Assembly (NCBI RefSeq): GCF_048544455.1
Contig: NC_133536.1
Coordinates: forward strand, 199,209,325-199,273,324
From: Silene latifolia
Lineage: Eukaryota > Streptophyta > Magnoliopsida > Caryophyllales > Caryophyllaceae
Reading direction: 5' to 3'
Length of the DNA stretch: 64,000 nt
Below are positions 32,744 through 42,212 of the stretch, one piece after another. A program made the translations under genes and the position numbers. The notes under the pieces were generated by a model. That model was not told the DNA's origin. It made no database searches and worked only from the letters and a program-made list of their open reading frames with translations. Each line of letters starts with the position of its first letter. The first letter of the stretch is position 1.

Positions 32744-33058
32744 GAGCAACTCCAATGGTTGCTTTTAGGCACTTGCTTGCAATTTTTGTAAAATTTCAAG
32801 CAAATAGCTTATCATTGGAGAGGGAGTGAACAAATGTAGCTTGAAAGCATTGTAGCTTTGTCAAGCTACATGCTTGACATGAAAAAAAAGAAAAGGTAAA
32901 TTTTTTTATTGGATGAAATTAATAAGGTGAGACCCATATAAGCTACAAAATGTTGTAGCTTCCCATTGGAGCGGTGTGTAGCTGAAAAGAAAACAGCTTA
33001 AAAAACCGACTTGGCAAATCAGGCTACAATGTATTGTAGCCATCCATTGGAGATGCTC
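32744..33058. mobile_element. Tourist/Harbinger-like MITE in gene C coding sequence, 315 bp
   Basis: Inverted ends GAGCAACTCCAATGG and GAGCATCTCCAATGG (reverse complement of the right end), with TTA duplications at 32741-32743 and 33059-33061. The interior repeats CAATG-TTGTAGC words and has no coding capacity. It introduces stops into the F-box frame. Confidence 0.85.
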
Positions 33059-33061
33059 TTA

Positions 33062-33090
33062 TTATGTTACTTTATGAGCCACATGCTAAG
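33062..33090 (+). pseudogene. F-box gene C, 29 bp segment between two insertions
   Basis: This short host segment (ends CATGCTAAG) lies between the MITE and the Tat element. It corresponds to bases just around the Sirevirus site in gene A. It keeps the reading frame, and its last five bases, CTAAG, are the Tat target duplication. Confidence 0.8.
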
Positions 33091-33726
33091 TGTTTTGGTA
33101 AAAAATTACCGAGTTATTGATTTAATTTGTGGGTTAAAGCGATCGATCTATGGCCTATGAACGAAATAAAACACGATGATAAAGATGAGCGAAAATGCAA
33201 CAAAATAAGAGAGTGACACGAGGAATTTTGGTGACGCGGAAAACCCGATGTGGGAACAACCGCGGGGGGAGTCAGAATCCCACCAATTTTGCACTATAAT
33301 CGAGACGGTATTATGTAAGTAAGGAAATACAAGGATTAATTTGTTAGCGGGATATTGCTAAATAAAGACGGGATGTCGAGTATGAGAGTGTTCGTGTGTG
33401 GAATGAGATGATCTCTAATTGTGACTTGTTTCTCTTTATATAGTTGTTGTCTTGCTAGGGTTGAGTCCACATTGTTTTCCTGCCTCTGCTCCTGGATTCC
33501 TGCGTCTGCTCCTGTAAAGTAGGGGGTAGTTGCTTGATAATAGGAGGTGGTTGGTTGACTCCTTCTTACGTGGGCTTTGTTTAACAAATATCTTATATGT
33601 GTTTATTTACTTTGACTAATCCAATGGTCCCCACCTTTTCCAACTCACCAATCCTTTTCTTTCCTTTCCTCCAATGAAATGGTGACACCCCATCAAGGAT
33701 AAAAAGTGATATTTTTATCCCCAACA
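33091..33726 (-). repeat. LTR of deleted Tat element (3' LTR)
   Basis: 636 bp copy of 38753-39368. It is longer by a 20 bp duplicated CTGCTCCTG-type word near 33486-33510 and otherwise differs at very few bases. Confidence 0.92.
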
Positions 33727-33858
33727 ATTGCCCCCAAATTTCCGTCTCAATATATTTTAAGCGGGAATTTCTTCTTCGAGGCGTTAAAAACTGACGGGAT
33801 TTGACAATGCTGCCGACTTCGAACTTCCCCTCAATTAATCTTCTCTTACCGTCACTTT

Positions 33859-35266
33859 ATGTTCCTAACTCCGCATAATTGCCGTTGGGACTTTCTGCCT
33901 CTGACCAAGCTTTTGCCCCCAGGTTCTGGCAAACCCACGGCTGCACTTGCTGCGGTTCTGACTCTGAGGGAGAAGAAACGTGCTGAAGATGCCTCCAAGC
34001 CAGCCGAGAAGAGAAAAAATGACCCTGCCTTTGCTTCTGGTGCCCGTACAAAAAGGAGATCTGCCTCTGGTTCAACCAAGGAGCAAGTTCCCATTGAGGT
34101 CACTCCTCTTGCTACGAAGCCTTTTATTCCTGGATATGTTCCACCTCGTAGCTTTACCTCTGCTTCTACGCATCCCCTGCTTCTGAATCGACCCTGCTTC
34201 TGAGGACTTGTTTGGTTGACATAAGGGAACTAAAGTTCCCGGAAACTTCAAGTTCACATGAATTTCCAATTCATGTGAATTCCCAAAAAGTGTTTGGTTT
34301 GCATGTGGGAAGTTAATTCATGTGGGAAGTTCCAATGACCAATGGGGGGCTTGGTGAGTGACTTCCCACATAATGGAGGAAGTAAATTCATGTGGGAACT
34401 TCTACTTCCCATGATTTTGGCAACCAAACAACATCATGGTTTTACACTTCCTAGGAAGTTTAAAATCCCATGATTTTAATGGGCAACCAAACAAGCCCTG
34501 AGTCTTCTGTCTCTGCGTCACATGCTTCTGCTTTATTTGCAGTACTGCTGCTGCTGCTTGACTTGTCGTACTGTTGTTGCTGCTACTTGACGTCTCACCC
34601 TCTTCCAGGATCTGCTAAGCCCAAGGCTACTTTGGAAATGATTTTGACTCAGAGGAGGAAAAGGGCCTCTGGGCTGCTCCTAAGCCTGTAGAGAAAAGGA
34701 AGGCATATTCTGGTTCTTCATCTGGATCTAGCGCCAGAAAGAGGGTTGCTACTGCTTCTGCCAGAGTCTACTTCTATTGAGATTACTTCACTTGCAACCA
34801 TGCCCCCAATCTGTGGGCCTGCTCCACCATTTGGGTGTGTTTCTGCTTCTGGAAATGCTTCTGTTTCTGGATATACTCTGGCATCTTGTTCTCCTGCTGC
34901 TGAGTTTCCCTGGAGCTTTTGGCAAGTTCAGATTCTCGAGAGATTTAAGTTTCTATGATGTTGAGGGTCGCACTTTTGATGCTGAGATTCACCTCTCACA
35001 GGCTCTGGATACTGAAGCTTCTCTAGCCTTCAAGGTGCAGGTGCTGGAATTTGGAAGCAGGAGAGAGAAAGCTGGCTGCAGAATTTCCTATGGGTCTGAA
35101 CCTGGACGAGTTATCTGGTCTGGAGGGGGAAGGTGCTCCTATTGACGCGCCAGATGCTGAGGAAGAAGTGACTTCTGCTGCTCCTGGTATTCGAACTACT
35201 GCCTCTGAGTTTGTTCCTATTTCTGGGTCTAACTCTGCATCTGGATCCCACGCTGCTGGTGAATGA
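33859..35266 (+). pseudogene. Antisense ORF relic of deleted Tat element
   Basis: Plus-strand frames, opposite to gag, lie next to the 3' LTR. 33859-34203 reads LREKKRAEDASKPAEKRK with basic stretches, and 35051-35266 ends ELSGLEGEGAPIDAPDAEEE. A MITE and several frameshifts break it. The position matches the complete antisense gene in the larger Tat element (49658-52165), so I read it as the C-terminal relic of the same type of gene. Low-complexity Ser/Ala/Leu codons dominate between the two ends, so the middle is uncertain. Confidence 0.5.
34204..34498. mobile_element. Harbinger-like MITE inside Tat antisense ORF, 295 bp
   Basis: Inverted ends GGACTTGTTTGGTTG and GGGCTTGTTTGGTTG (reverse complement of the right end), with TGA duplicated at 34201-34203 and 34499-34501. 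The interior is made of CATGTGGGAAGT-type words. A three-base TNA duplication fits the Harbinger/Tourist group, but TGA is not the preferred TTA. Confidence 0.72.
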
Positions 35267-35910
35267 TGGATCCACCTTATGGATGCTAGGTCCAGCCTCC
35301 TCCTTACTCTACTGTTCTGCGTCTGGTCGGCATAGGTGCTTCTGGTGTTGAGAACCTCTGTCAAAACTTGCCTTCACAGTTTATATGCGGCTGGTACCTG
35401 AGAAATGTTAGTAATGCAACCTAGGTGTATGCGATGACCTTCTAATGCATGATCTAGCGATCTAATCAATATAGACACGTTATGAACTTATATGTCGGGA
35501 ATGCAATGTTTATCAATGTGTCGTGAGAATGATCATGTTTGAGCGTGTGTTGCGAGTGTCGCAGGTGTTCTATCATTTGCTTTGTATCTTGCCGTTTCTG
35601 GCGTACTTTTAATTTGTGCATGCACGTTTTACGCTGTATGTTTGGCCATCACTGTTTGATTGCTGGCTAAGGGGTCTAGTATGCCCACTCGTCCAGAGGA
35701 GTCAGGCTTGCGTGGGTGCTAATGCATCGCGGGAGACTGATTGTCTCGGTTGTATGTGCTTAGCCACAGACACACGCCTTCTGTAGTGAATACAGACCCT
35801 TTCATATTAGTTTGCATTTTTATTCACTTGGTCATTTATTTGAAAGATATTTATAAAAAGGAACTTCTTCAGTTAAAATATTAAAGTGATTTAGTAACTT
35901 GAAAAACTTT
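35267..35910. other. Non-coding Tat 3' region
   Basis: I see no gene or repeat here. It lies between the antisense ORF relic and the 44 bp tandem array. Confidence 0.5.
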
Positions 35911-36125
35911 CAGAATCAGGAAATATTAGGGTCAGAATATATGTATGGTTTTTTTCAGAACCAAAAAATGTTTAGATTGAAATACGTGCAGGAAATTTTC
36001 AGAACCAGAAAATGTTGAACTTAAAATATATGCAGAAAATTTTCAGAACCAGAAAATGTTGAAATCAGAATATATGCAGAAAATATTCAGAACCAGAAAA
36101 ATATTCAGAACCAGAGAATGTTCAA
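35911..36125. repeat. 44 bp tandem repeat in Tat 3' region
   Basis: Five starts of CAGAAYCA at 35911, 35956, 36000, 36044 and 36088 give a 44-45 bp period, with units of the form CAGAACCAGAAAATGTT plus ATATATGCAGAAAATTTT. The last copy is shortened, with an extra CAGAACC at 36106. Tat elements are known for such family-specific arrays near the 3' LTR. Confidence 0.8.
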
Positions 36126-36199
36126 AGCAAAATCTAGAACCTGACTGAGCTGTATCTGGTAGACAGAGTACCTAATTGCTGACCATACTGGTGGCTGAC

Positions 36200-36940
36200 A
36201 TGTGCGTGCCTCTGACAGGCGTCGCACCTTTTTGCAAATTCTACAGCATCTTTGCGCATTATGGGCTAAAAGTATCTCTGCCTCAGTAATTTATTGGACA
36301 GGCTACTGCCCCCTGCATGGTTTTCACATTCTCCACTGTGGAGAGCATGCAAAACAGCCTGAGATTCTTCCCGATCCAGGCATCTGAGGTAGGGTCCAGC
36401 GAGGGATTTCCTCCTTTTTATCTGTTGGCAGGGTGTCATTCTGCAGCCAGTCCAGGTACGGTTTCCTCCAGTCTGGAGTATCTTCTTCACTTCTGGTGCT
36501 GCACAACACTCCTGCTTCCTGCTTAGGTTTTAGTATCGCTGGCTCCAGCACGTGGACAATTGGTATTGTGGAGATGGCTCCTGCTTTGAAGGTTGGCCCC
36601 AAGGTGGCTAGCACATCTGCTTCTGCGTTCTGGTCTCTAGGGATTTGTTTGATGTTGAACGTGGCAAATCTAAGGGTCAACTCCTTTGCTATATCCAGGT
36701 ATGCCATCATCCTGGAGTCCCTGGCTTCATAACAACCATTTACATGGTTAACTATGAGTTGAAAATCACTGCAAACCTGGAGGTGTCTGATTTTCAGATC
36801 CAGAGCTAGCTTCAGACCCAGGATCAAGGTCTCATATTCTGCTTCGTTTTTTGTGGCCTTGAATTCACATCGTACAGCCTGGACTATGAGATCTCCCTGG
36901 GTGATTTGAGGACAAATCCTACTCCTGCTCCTCTATCCAC
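36200..36940 (-). pseudogene. Tat archaeal-type RNase H and integrase N-terminus
   Basis: The minus-strand frame begins in the middle of a plant-type RNase H domain (GAGVGFVLKSPRGDLI, then a NEAEYETLILGLKLA active-site stretch, VCSDFQLIVNHVNG and AEADVLATLG). The integrase zinc-binding region follows (GGSSLSNKLLRQRYF, then CDAC near 36205), with a stop where a Trp is expected. The integrase core is absent. The preceding gag joins it directly at about 36925, marking the internal deletion. Confidence 0.75.
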
Positions 36941-38679
36941 TCAATTCTTTGAGTCTTCCTTTTGAGGTAGGTCTGCGTCGTCCTTCCCTTCTGTGCTTCC
37001 AGACACCTTATTCTCGCTTCTGCTGTAGGGTCCTGGTCTTTCGCTCCTCTTCTCCACTGGAGCTTTTCTGGATACTGGATCCGAATCATAAATGCCTCTG
37101 ATGGGCGCATAGTCTTCCTCCATCCTTATGACAGCAATTGCTTTCGGCTGTACTTTCTCAAAGGTGGTGCAAGGGTGTTTCGTCAGGTCCTTGTAAAGAT
37201 CTGAATCCTGGTGCAGTCCTCGGCGGAAGGCTTGTATAGCGGTTGCTATATCACATCTCGGGATAGCCACCTTCTCTTTGTTGAAACTGTTCAAGTAATC
37301 ACGGGTGGACTCCTCGAACCCTTGTACTATCCGGTAAAGGTCGCTGGTCTGCTTCTCCGGCTTTCTGCTGCTGGCAAACTACTGGTTGAAGGCATTGACT
37401 AGGTCGGCGAAGTTGGATATGCTCTTGTTGGGCAGGCCGACGAACCACTGCAGAGCTGCTCCAGATAAGGTTGACCCGAATCCTTTACACATACAAGCTT
37501 CGTTTAAGGATCCAGTTGCGGTTATCACCATCATTTTCTGCTTGTAGTGGTTGATATAATCGAGTGGGTCCGTGGTTCCGTCGTAGAGCGTCATGGCTGG
37601 CGGCACACATCCCTTAGGAACACCGATTAGGGCTATGTCGTCCACGAAAGGTGAGTCTTCGTAGCTGTCTCGGGCTGCTTTCTCCAACGGACGGGCTACG
37701 CCTGGTATACTGTACATCAGCTCCCTCAGCTCCTGTTACTGCTGCTCCAGCGAGTTACCTGCTCCTGCAAGAGGGTTAGAAACAGGCGGGAAGGAACCAG
37801 CAGGTGTACCTCCTAGCCAGGGCACTCCAGAAAATTGGCCTGGTGCTGGATGACTGGTTACTGGTGTTGCACTGATTATGGATCCAGGCTGCCACCCTGG
37901 TGTCTGTTGTAGTCCTCCGATCCGAGCTCCATCATGGCGAATCCCGTTGCGGATGGAATCTAACTGCATTGGTGACAGTCCAGTTGCCATCCCGACGTCG
38001 TCGGTGTGCGGGGTACTGAAAAGGGTGGAAGGTCAGATCCTGACGGGGTGCTAAACAAAGCATTACCTGATGTCTGCTGCAGGCTGGATGGGTTATCAAA
38101 TGATAGACATCCCAATCCTCTGGGCTCGATTGGTTCGCTGGGTGCTACTCCCGCAAGGTCCAGTCTGATGACTAGTTCTGACGAAATTGATCGACTCGAC
38201 CCTCCACCGCTGGTTCTGGTAGGAGCCTCTGGTGCTGATGTTGGCTTGGTTTGAACCGCGGTCACGATCTGTGCAATCAGGTTCTGGTTGTCCTTCCTCA
38301 GATCTTTAACGGCCTGACGCAGAACATCCATCCCCTGGATCATCACCTGCATCGGGTCAAGTACTGGGGATCCTCTGCTTCTGAGAACTTCTGCACCTGA
38401 TCCCTCCTGGGTCGAGGCTTTAGATGTAGCTTCACCTCTGCTGGGTCTGCTTTCCCTGCTGGATCTGGACTGGCTGGGTGCGCCTGCTGCTTTGGGTATC
38501 TGTTGTGGCTTCAGAGGCAGAGGCAGAGGAATGGTTCTGGGCGACATGCTGACGGGGGTCATCTGACTGGACGCTGGAGATGCACTGACTGGTCCTGCAG
38601 ATGCAGGAATAGGTCTTGCTCCAGAAGACAGGGATGACATGCTCTGGCTGCTGGAAGGACTTTGGCTGGTTTCAGACAT
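36925..38679 (-). pseudogene. Tat gag, broken
   Basis: It starts MSETSQSPSSS (38679) with a Ser/Pro-rich N-terminal region. The retrotransposon gag domain follows at 37717-37379 (PFVDDIALIGVPKGCVPPAM and LDYINHYKQKMMVITATG). A basic tail runs at 37294-36941. Small frameshifts near 37970, 37730 and 37340 split it into four frames. It is a capsid protein of the gypsy type (PF03732-like). Confidence 0.8.
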
Positions 38680-38731
38680 TGTGACGGCTGGTTCAGTTTT
38701 GCGAAATTTGGCTATAGAAAATGATCACTAT

Positions 38732-38750
38732 GCCCCACGGTGGGCGCCAA
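38732..38750 (-). other. Primer-binding site of deleted Tat element
   Basis: The minus strand reads TTGGCGCCCACCGTGGGGC two bases from the 5' LTR. A TGGCGCC start is usual for Tat/Athila-type gypsy elements; I cannot name the tRNA with certainty. Confidence 0.75.
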
Positions 38751-38752
38751 AT

Positions 38753-39368
38753 TGTTTTGGTAAAAAATTACCGAGTTATTGATTTAATTTGTGGGTTAAA
38801 GCGATCGATCTATGGCTTATGAACGAAATAAAACACGACGATAAAGATGAGCGAAAATGCAACAAAATAAGAGAGTGACACGAGGAATTTTGGTGACGCG
38901 GAAAACCCGATATGGGAACAACCGCGGGGGGAGTCGGAATCCCACCAATTTGGCACTATAATCGAGACGGTATTATGTAAGTAAGGAAATACAAGGATTA
39001 ATTTGTTAGCGGGATATTGCTAAATAAAGACGGGATGTCGAGTATGAGAGTGTTCGTGTGTGGAATGAGATGATCTCTAATTGTGACTTGCTTCTCTTTA
39101 TATAGTTGTTGTCTTGCTAGGGTTGAGTCCACATTGTTTTCCTGCCTCTGCTCCTGTAAAGTAGGGGGTAGTTGCTTGATAATAGGAGGTGGTTGGTTGA
39201 CTCCTTCTTACGTGGGCTTTGTTTAACAAATATCTTATATGTGTTTGTTTACTTTGACTAATCCAATGGTCCCCACCTTTTCCAACTCACCAATCCTTTT
39301 CTTTCCTTTCCTCCAATGAAATGGTGACACTCCATCAAGGATAAAAAGTGATATTTTTATCCCCAACA
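38753..39368 (-). repeat. LTR of deleted Tat element (5' LTR)
   Basis: 616 bp partner of 33091-33726, followed by CTAAG. Confidence 0.92.
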
Positions 39369-40060
39369 CTAAGCATGGCCATGTCGCTTGGGCTAGGCCG
39401 GGAGATCAATCGTGGACATCTCGAGATCAATTGTGGATGTCAGTAGTTCCTAAGAAACCAAGGGTTGGGGTAGTTGATGTGATGGGCATGAATGATTATG
39501 TGTTTGCTTTATACAACGATGGAGCAATTCAGTATTGGGATGTAAACAAATCATTCGGCATTCTTGAGGGAATTGTACAACCCATGGATCATTCTCCGAG
39601 CTGGTTCAATACATTAGAGTATTACGAAGAAGGGTGGACGAAAGCATATTTAGTACAATCTGGCAAGAATCTCCTCTTAGTGGTGCGATACACGGATCAA
39701 GCCATGAATTCGGATAAAAAAGATGTCGACTACGACCTTTATTACGAAACACTTGGTTTTGAGGTGTACAAGATTAATCCCAAAGACACAAGTTGTGAAA
39801 TAATTGATGATTTGGGTGATTTGGCATTGTTCGTAGGTGGAAACTATTCTATGTGTGTTACTGTCGGACCCAAATCGTTGGAACGTAATTGTATATATTT
39901 CACAGATGATCAAAATGAGGATTGGACACTGGTGACGGAGTTTGGAGGACATGATATGGGTATATACGACATCAAGTGTGATGAATTCCGACCATTTTAT
40001 GAAGGCATTGATACACGCTCTTCATATTGCCCACCGATATGGTTTGTTCCTCAGTTTTAA
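39369..40060 (+). pseudogene. F-box/DUF295 gene C, 3' part
   Basis: The host frame resumes after the CTAAG duplication and is open to a TAA at 40058-40060 (about 229 codons). It matches gene A, with GDLALFVGGNYSMCV, NCIYFTDD and a WFVPQF end. Codons 10-23 of this part contain an in-frame tandem duplication of seven codons (GDQSWTS then RDQLWMS) that gene A lacks. No stop or frameshift is visible apart from the two insertions. Confidence 0.83.
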
Positions 40061-40224
40061 AGTTATTGATTGTCAACAACGTTACGTGATATTAAAATAA
40101 GTCACTTTTTAGATACTACATTCGGTTCCCTTCAACTAACAAGTTCTTTGAAGGTAATAGATGATCAAAATTGAGCTTTGGAAAACTTTAATTGTTTATT
40201 AGTTATTTATTTTATTGGGAATTG

Positions 40225-40360
40225 TTATTCAATACTTGTATTATATTGCTGCTAGTATATGGTCACAGATAGCAGTATATCCGACCCCTTACCTTGCCAA
40301 TTTGCGGGAGTCCTTGAGACACTGGGTAATGTTAATGTTCTTATTGGCTTTTTGGTGTTA
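40225..40360 (+). mobile_element. SINE-like 3' fragment
   Basis: The stretch CCGACCCCTTACCTTGCC, then TTTGCGGGAGTCC, GAGACACTGGGTAATGTT and a T/G-rich end resembles the 3' half of widespread plant tRNA-derived SINEs. The promoter half is not recognisable. A second CATTTGCGGGAGCC word follows at 47890-47904, on the other side of the LINE insertion. Confidence 0.4.
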
Positions 40361-40485
40361 AGCGACCCAGACGAACACAAGTCTTTTTTTTTTTTTTTTT
40401 GACAGTTGTAAATTAAGGGTTCTACAATCGCAGGGCTTGTTTAGCCAAACCATGCGCTATAATGTTAAGACTCCTAGGAATAAAA

Positions 40486-42212
40486 CTAAGACTCAAACAA
40501 TGAAAAAAAACTAAAACGATCACGAACATCCTCCAGGATACCGGCAATCATATGATCTTCCTTGTCAATCCCCGCTACCTGATTGATCAACTGTAAACAG
40601 TCAGACAAAACAGCAACATGGAGTATTCTCTGTTCTTGCGCCCATGACAAGACGTCTCGGACCCTGAGTGCTTCTGCTTGTAATGTCGATTCAGCCCTGG
40701 AATGCACTTGTCTCCTCGCTATTTCCTTGCCTGCATGATCAAAAGCAATCCAACCGACCGCCGCTTCAATGTTCCGTACCCAGCTAGCATCCACTTTGAT
40801 CCGAACCACCCCACAAGCGTTATGGTTTCCAATGAGATTGACGGGATGACCATTGCGAATGGCCTCACGGTCCTCTTGTGACGAGCCTTCCTCAGAACTT
40901 TGGAGCTTTGACAGGGGTTGTTGTGTAAGATGGGAGCAACATAGCACCTGAACATTTTTCCGGATTGAACTAAAGAAACACCCCGTAATTGTAAACGGGT
41001 TTAGATCCAAATCCTGAAAAATAACCCTGTTTCTTAACGACCACACACCCCACAGGATGGCCACAAAAGTAATCATCTTGTCCTCGCCTCCTTCACTTTT
41101 TGAGAAGTAGCGCATCCAGTCATAAATCCATTCAGTGACCGAGACCCCTTCGGCACTTTCCACCCGGATTCCCAACTCCGAGGCCGCCCATAGCCTTTGA
41201 ACAAGACTACAATCGCGAAAGAGATGTTCTATGGATTCCACGCATTTCTGACCCCCTCTACACATGCCACAGAAAGGTTCGATGTCAAGCTTACGTTTCT
41301 GAAACTCACTACCAATAGGCAAAGCCTTTACGATAATCTTCCAGATAAGGATTTTCCAAACCGCCGGAACGGGTAAGCTCCATAACGTTTTCCTACAGAA
41401 CTTTCTCCCTCTATCATTTATTCTTGACCTGTCTTTAATGGTACTTCTTGCGGCCATGTAGCTATGAAATATAAGTCCGTAGCCACTCTTAACCGTAAAA
41501 GTTCCATTCGTAGTAAACGGCCAAAAAACCTTGTCCCTCACCCTAAATTCACACGGCGGGATGGCAAGAATGCGAGTTGACCACTCATCCTTGAATACTG
41601 TATTAATCAAATCAGCATTCCACTTACCATTCTGATAAAAAAGATCCCTTACTTGCAAGCTTGCCAAATGGCTATTGGTCAGATCAAGCCACATATCCTT
41701 TGGTTCCGGTTGCTTGCCCCCCACCCATCTAGCGGTCCACACATTCAACCTCGAGCCCGTCCCGATTTTCCAGCCAAAATTATCTAGAATAAAAGACAGC
41801 CCATGTAAAATGCTACGAATACCCCACGAACTCCCAGTACCTCGATGGGATGCATGTCGTTCTGGAAAACCTGAGACCCAAACACCTTTTGCCTGAAAAT
41901 CCTGCAAAATAATGAGTTTTCCCCAGAGACAAGCCTCCATCCATGTTTGGCCAACAAAGCCTGGTTAAGGCACTCGACATTTCTGATTCTGAGCCCGCCC
42001 GCACTCTTAGGTAAACTCAGAAAATTTTTGCTACACCAGTGAATGTTATTACCCATCTTACATCCCGTCCACCAAAATTGTGTCAAAAGAGAATTAATCT
42101 TTTTTGCCACACTTACCGGAATTTTAAAAACCGATAGAACATAATTTGAGAGATTGGATAGAAACGATGAAATTAAGGTAAGGCGACCCGCTGGTGATAG
42201 AAAAATCCCGTT
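40486..42212 (-). pseudogene. LINE ORF2 C-terminal part (zf-RVT and RNase H)
   Basis: The 41940-40486 frame of 484 codons has LNVWTARWVGGKQPEPKDMW and a zf-RVT cysteine/histidine set (CGMCRGGQKCVESIEHLFRDC). A plant-type RNase H follows (IKVDASWVRNIEAAVGW, LQAEALRVRDVLSWA, LSDCLQLINQV). The preceding linker lies in another frame (42110-41784, WWTGCKMGNNIHWCSK), so a frameshift near 41900 and another near 42205 separate this from the RT. Confidence 0.82.

Larger units (their letters stand above)
33091..39368 (-). mobile_element. Ty3/gypsy Tat-clade element, internally deleted, inserted in gene C
   Basis: 6,278 bp between perfect CTAAG duplications (33086-33090, 39369-39373). LTRs are 636 and 616 bp, TGTTTTGG...CCCCAACA. 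On the minus strand: primer site TGGCGCCCACCGTGGGGC, gag, then a direct jump to an archaeal-type RNase H and the start of integrase; protease, RT and the first RNase H are missing. Between integrase and the 3' LTR are a 44 bp tandem repeat and a plus-strand (antisense) ORF relic. The purine tract TTTGGGGGCAAT adjoins the 3' LTR. It is non-autonomous. Confidence 0.87.
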
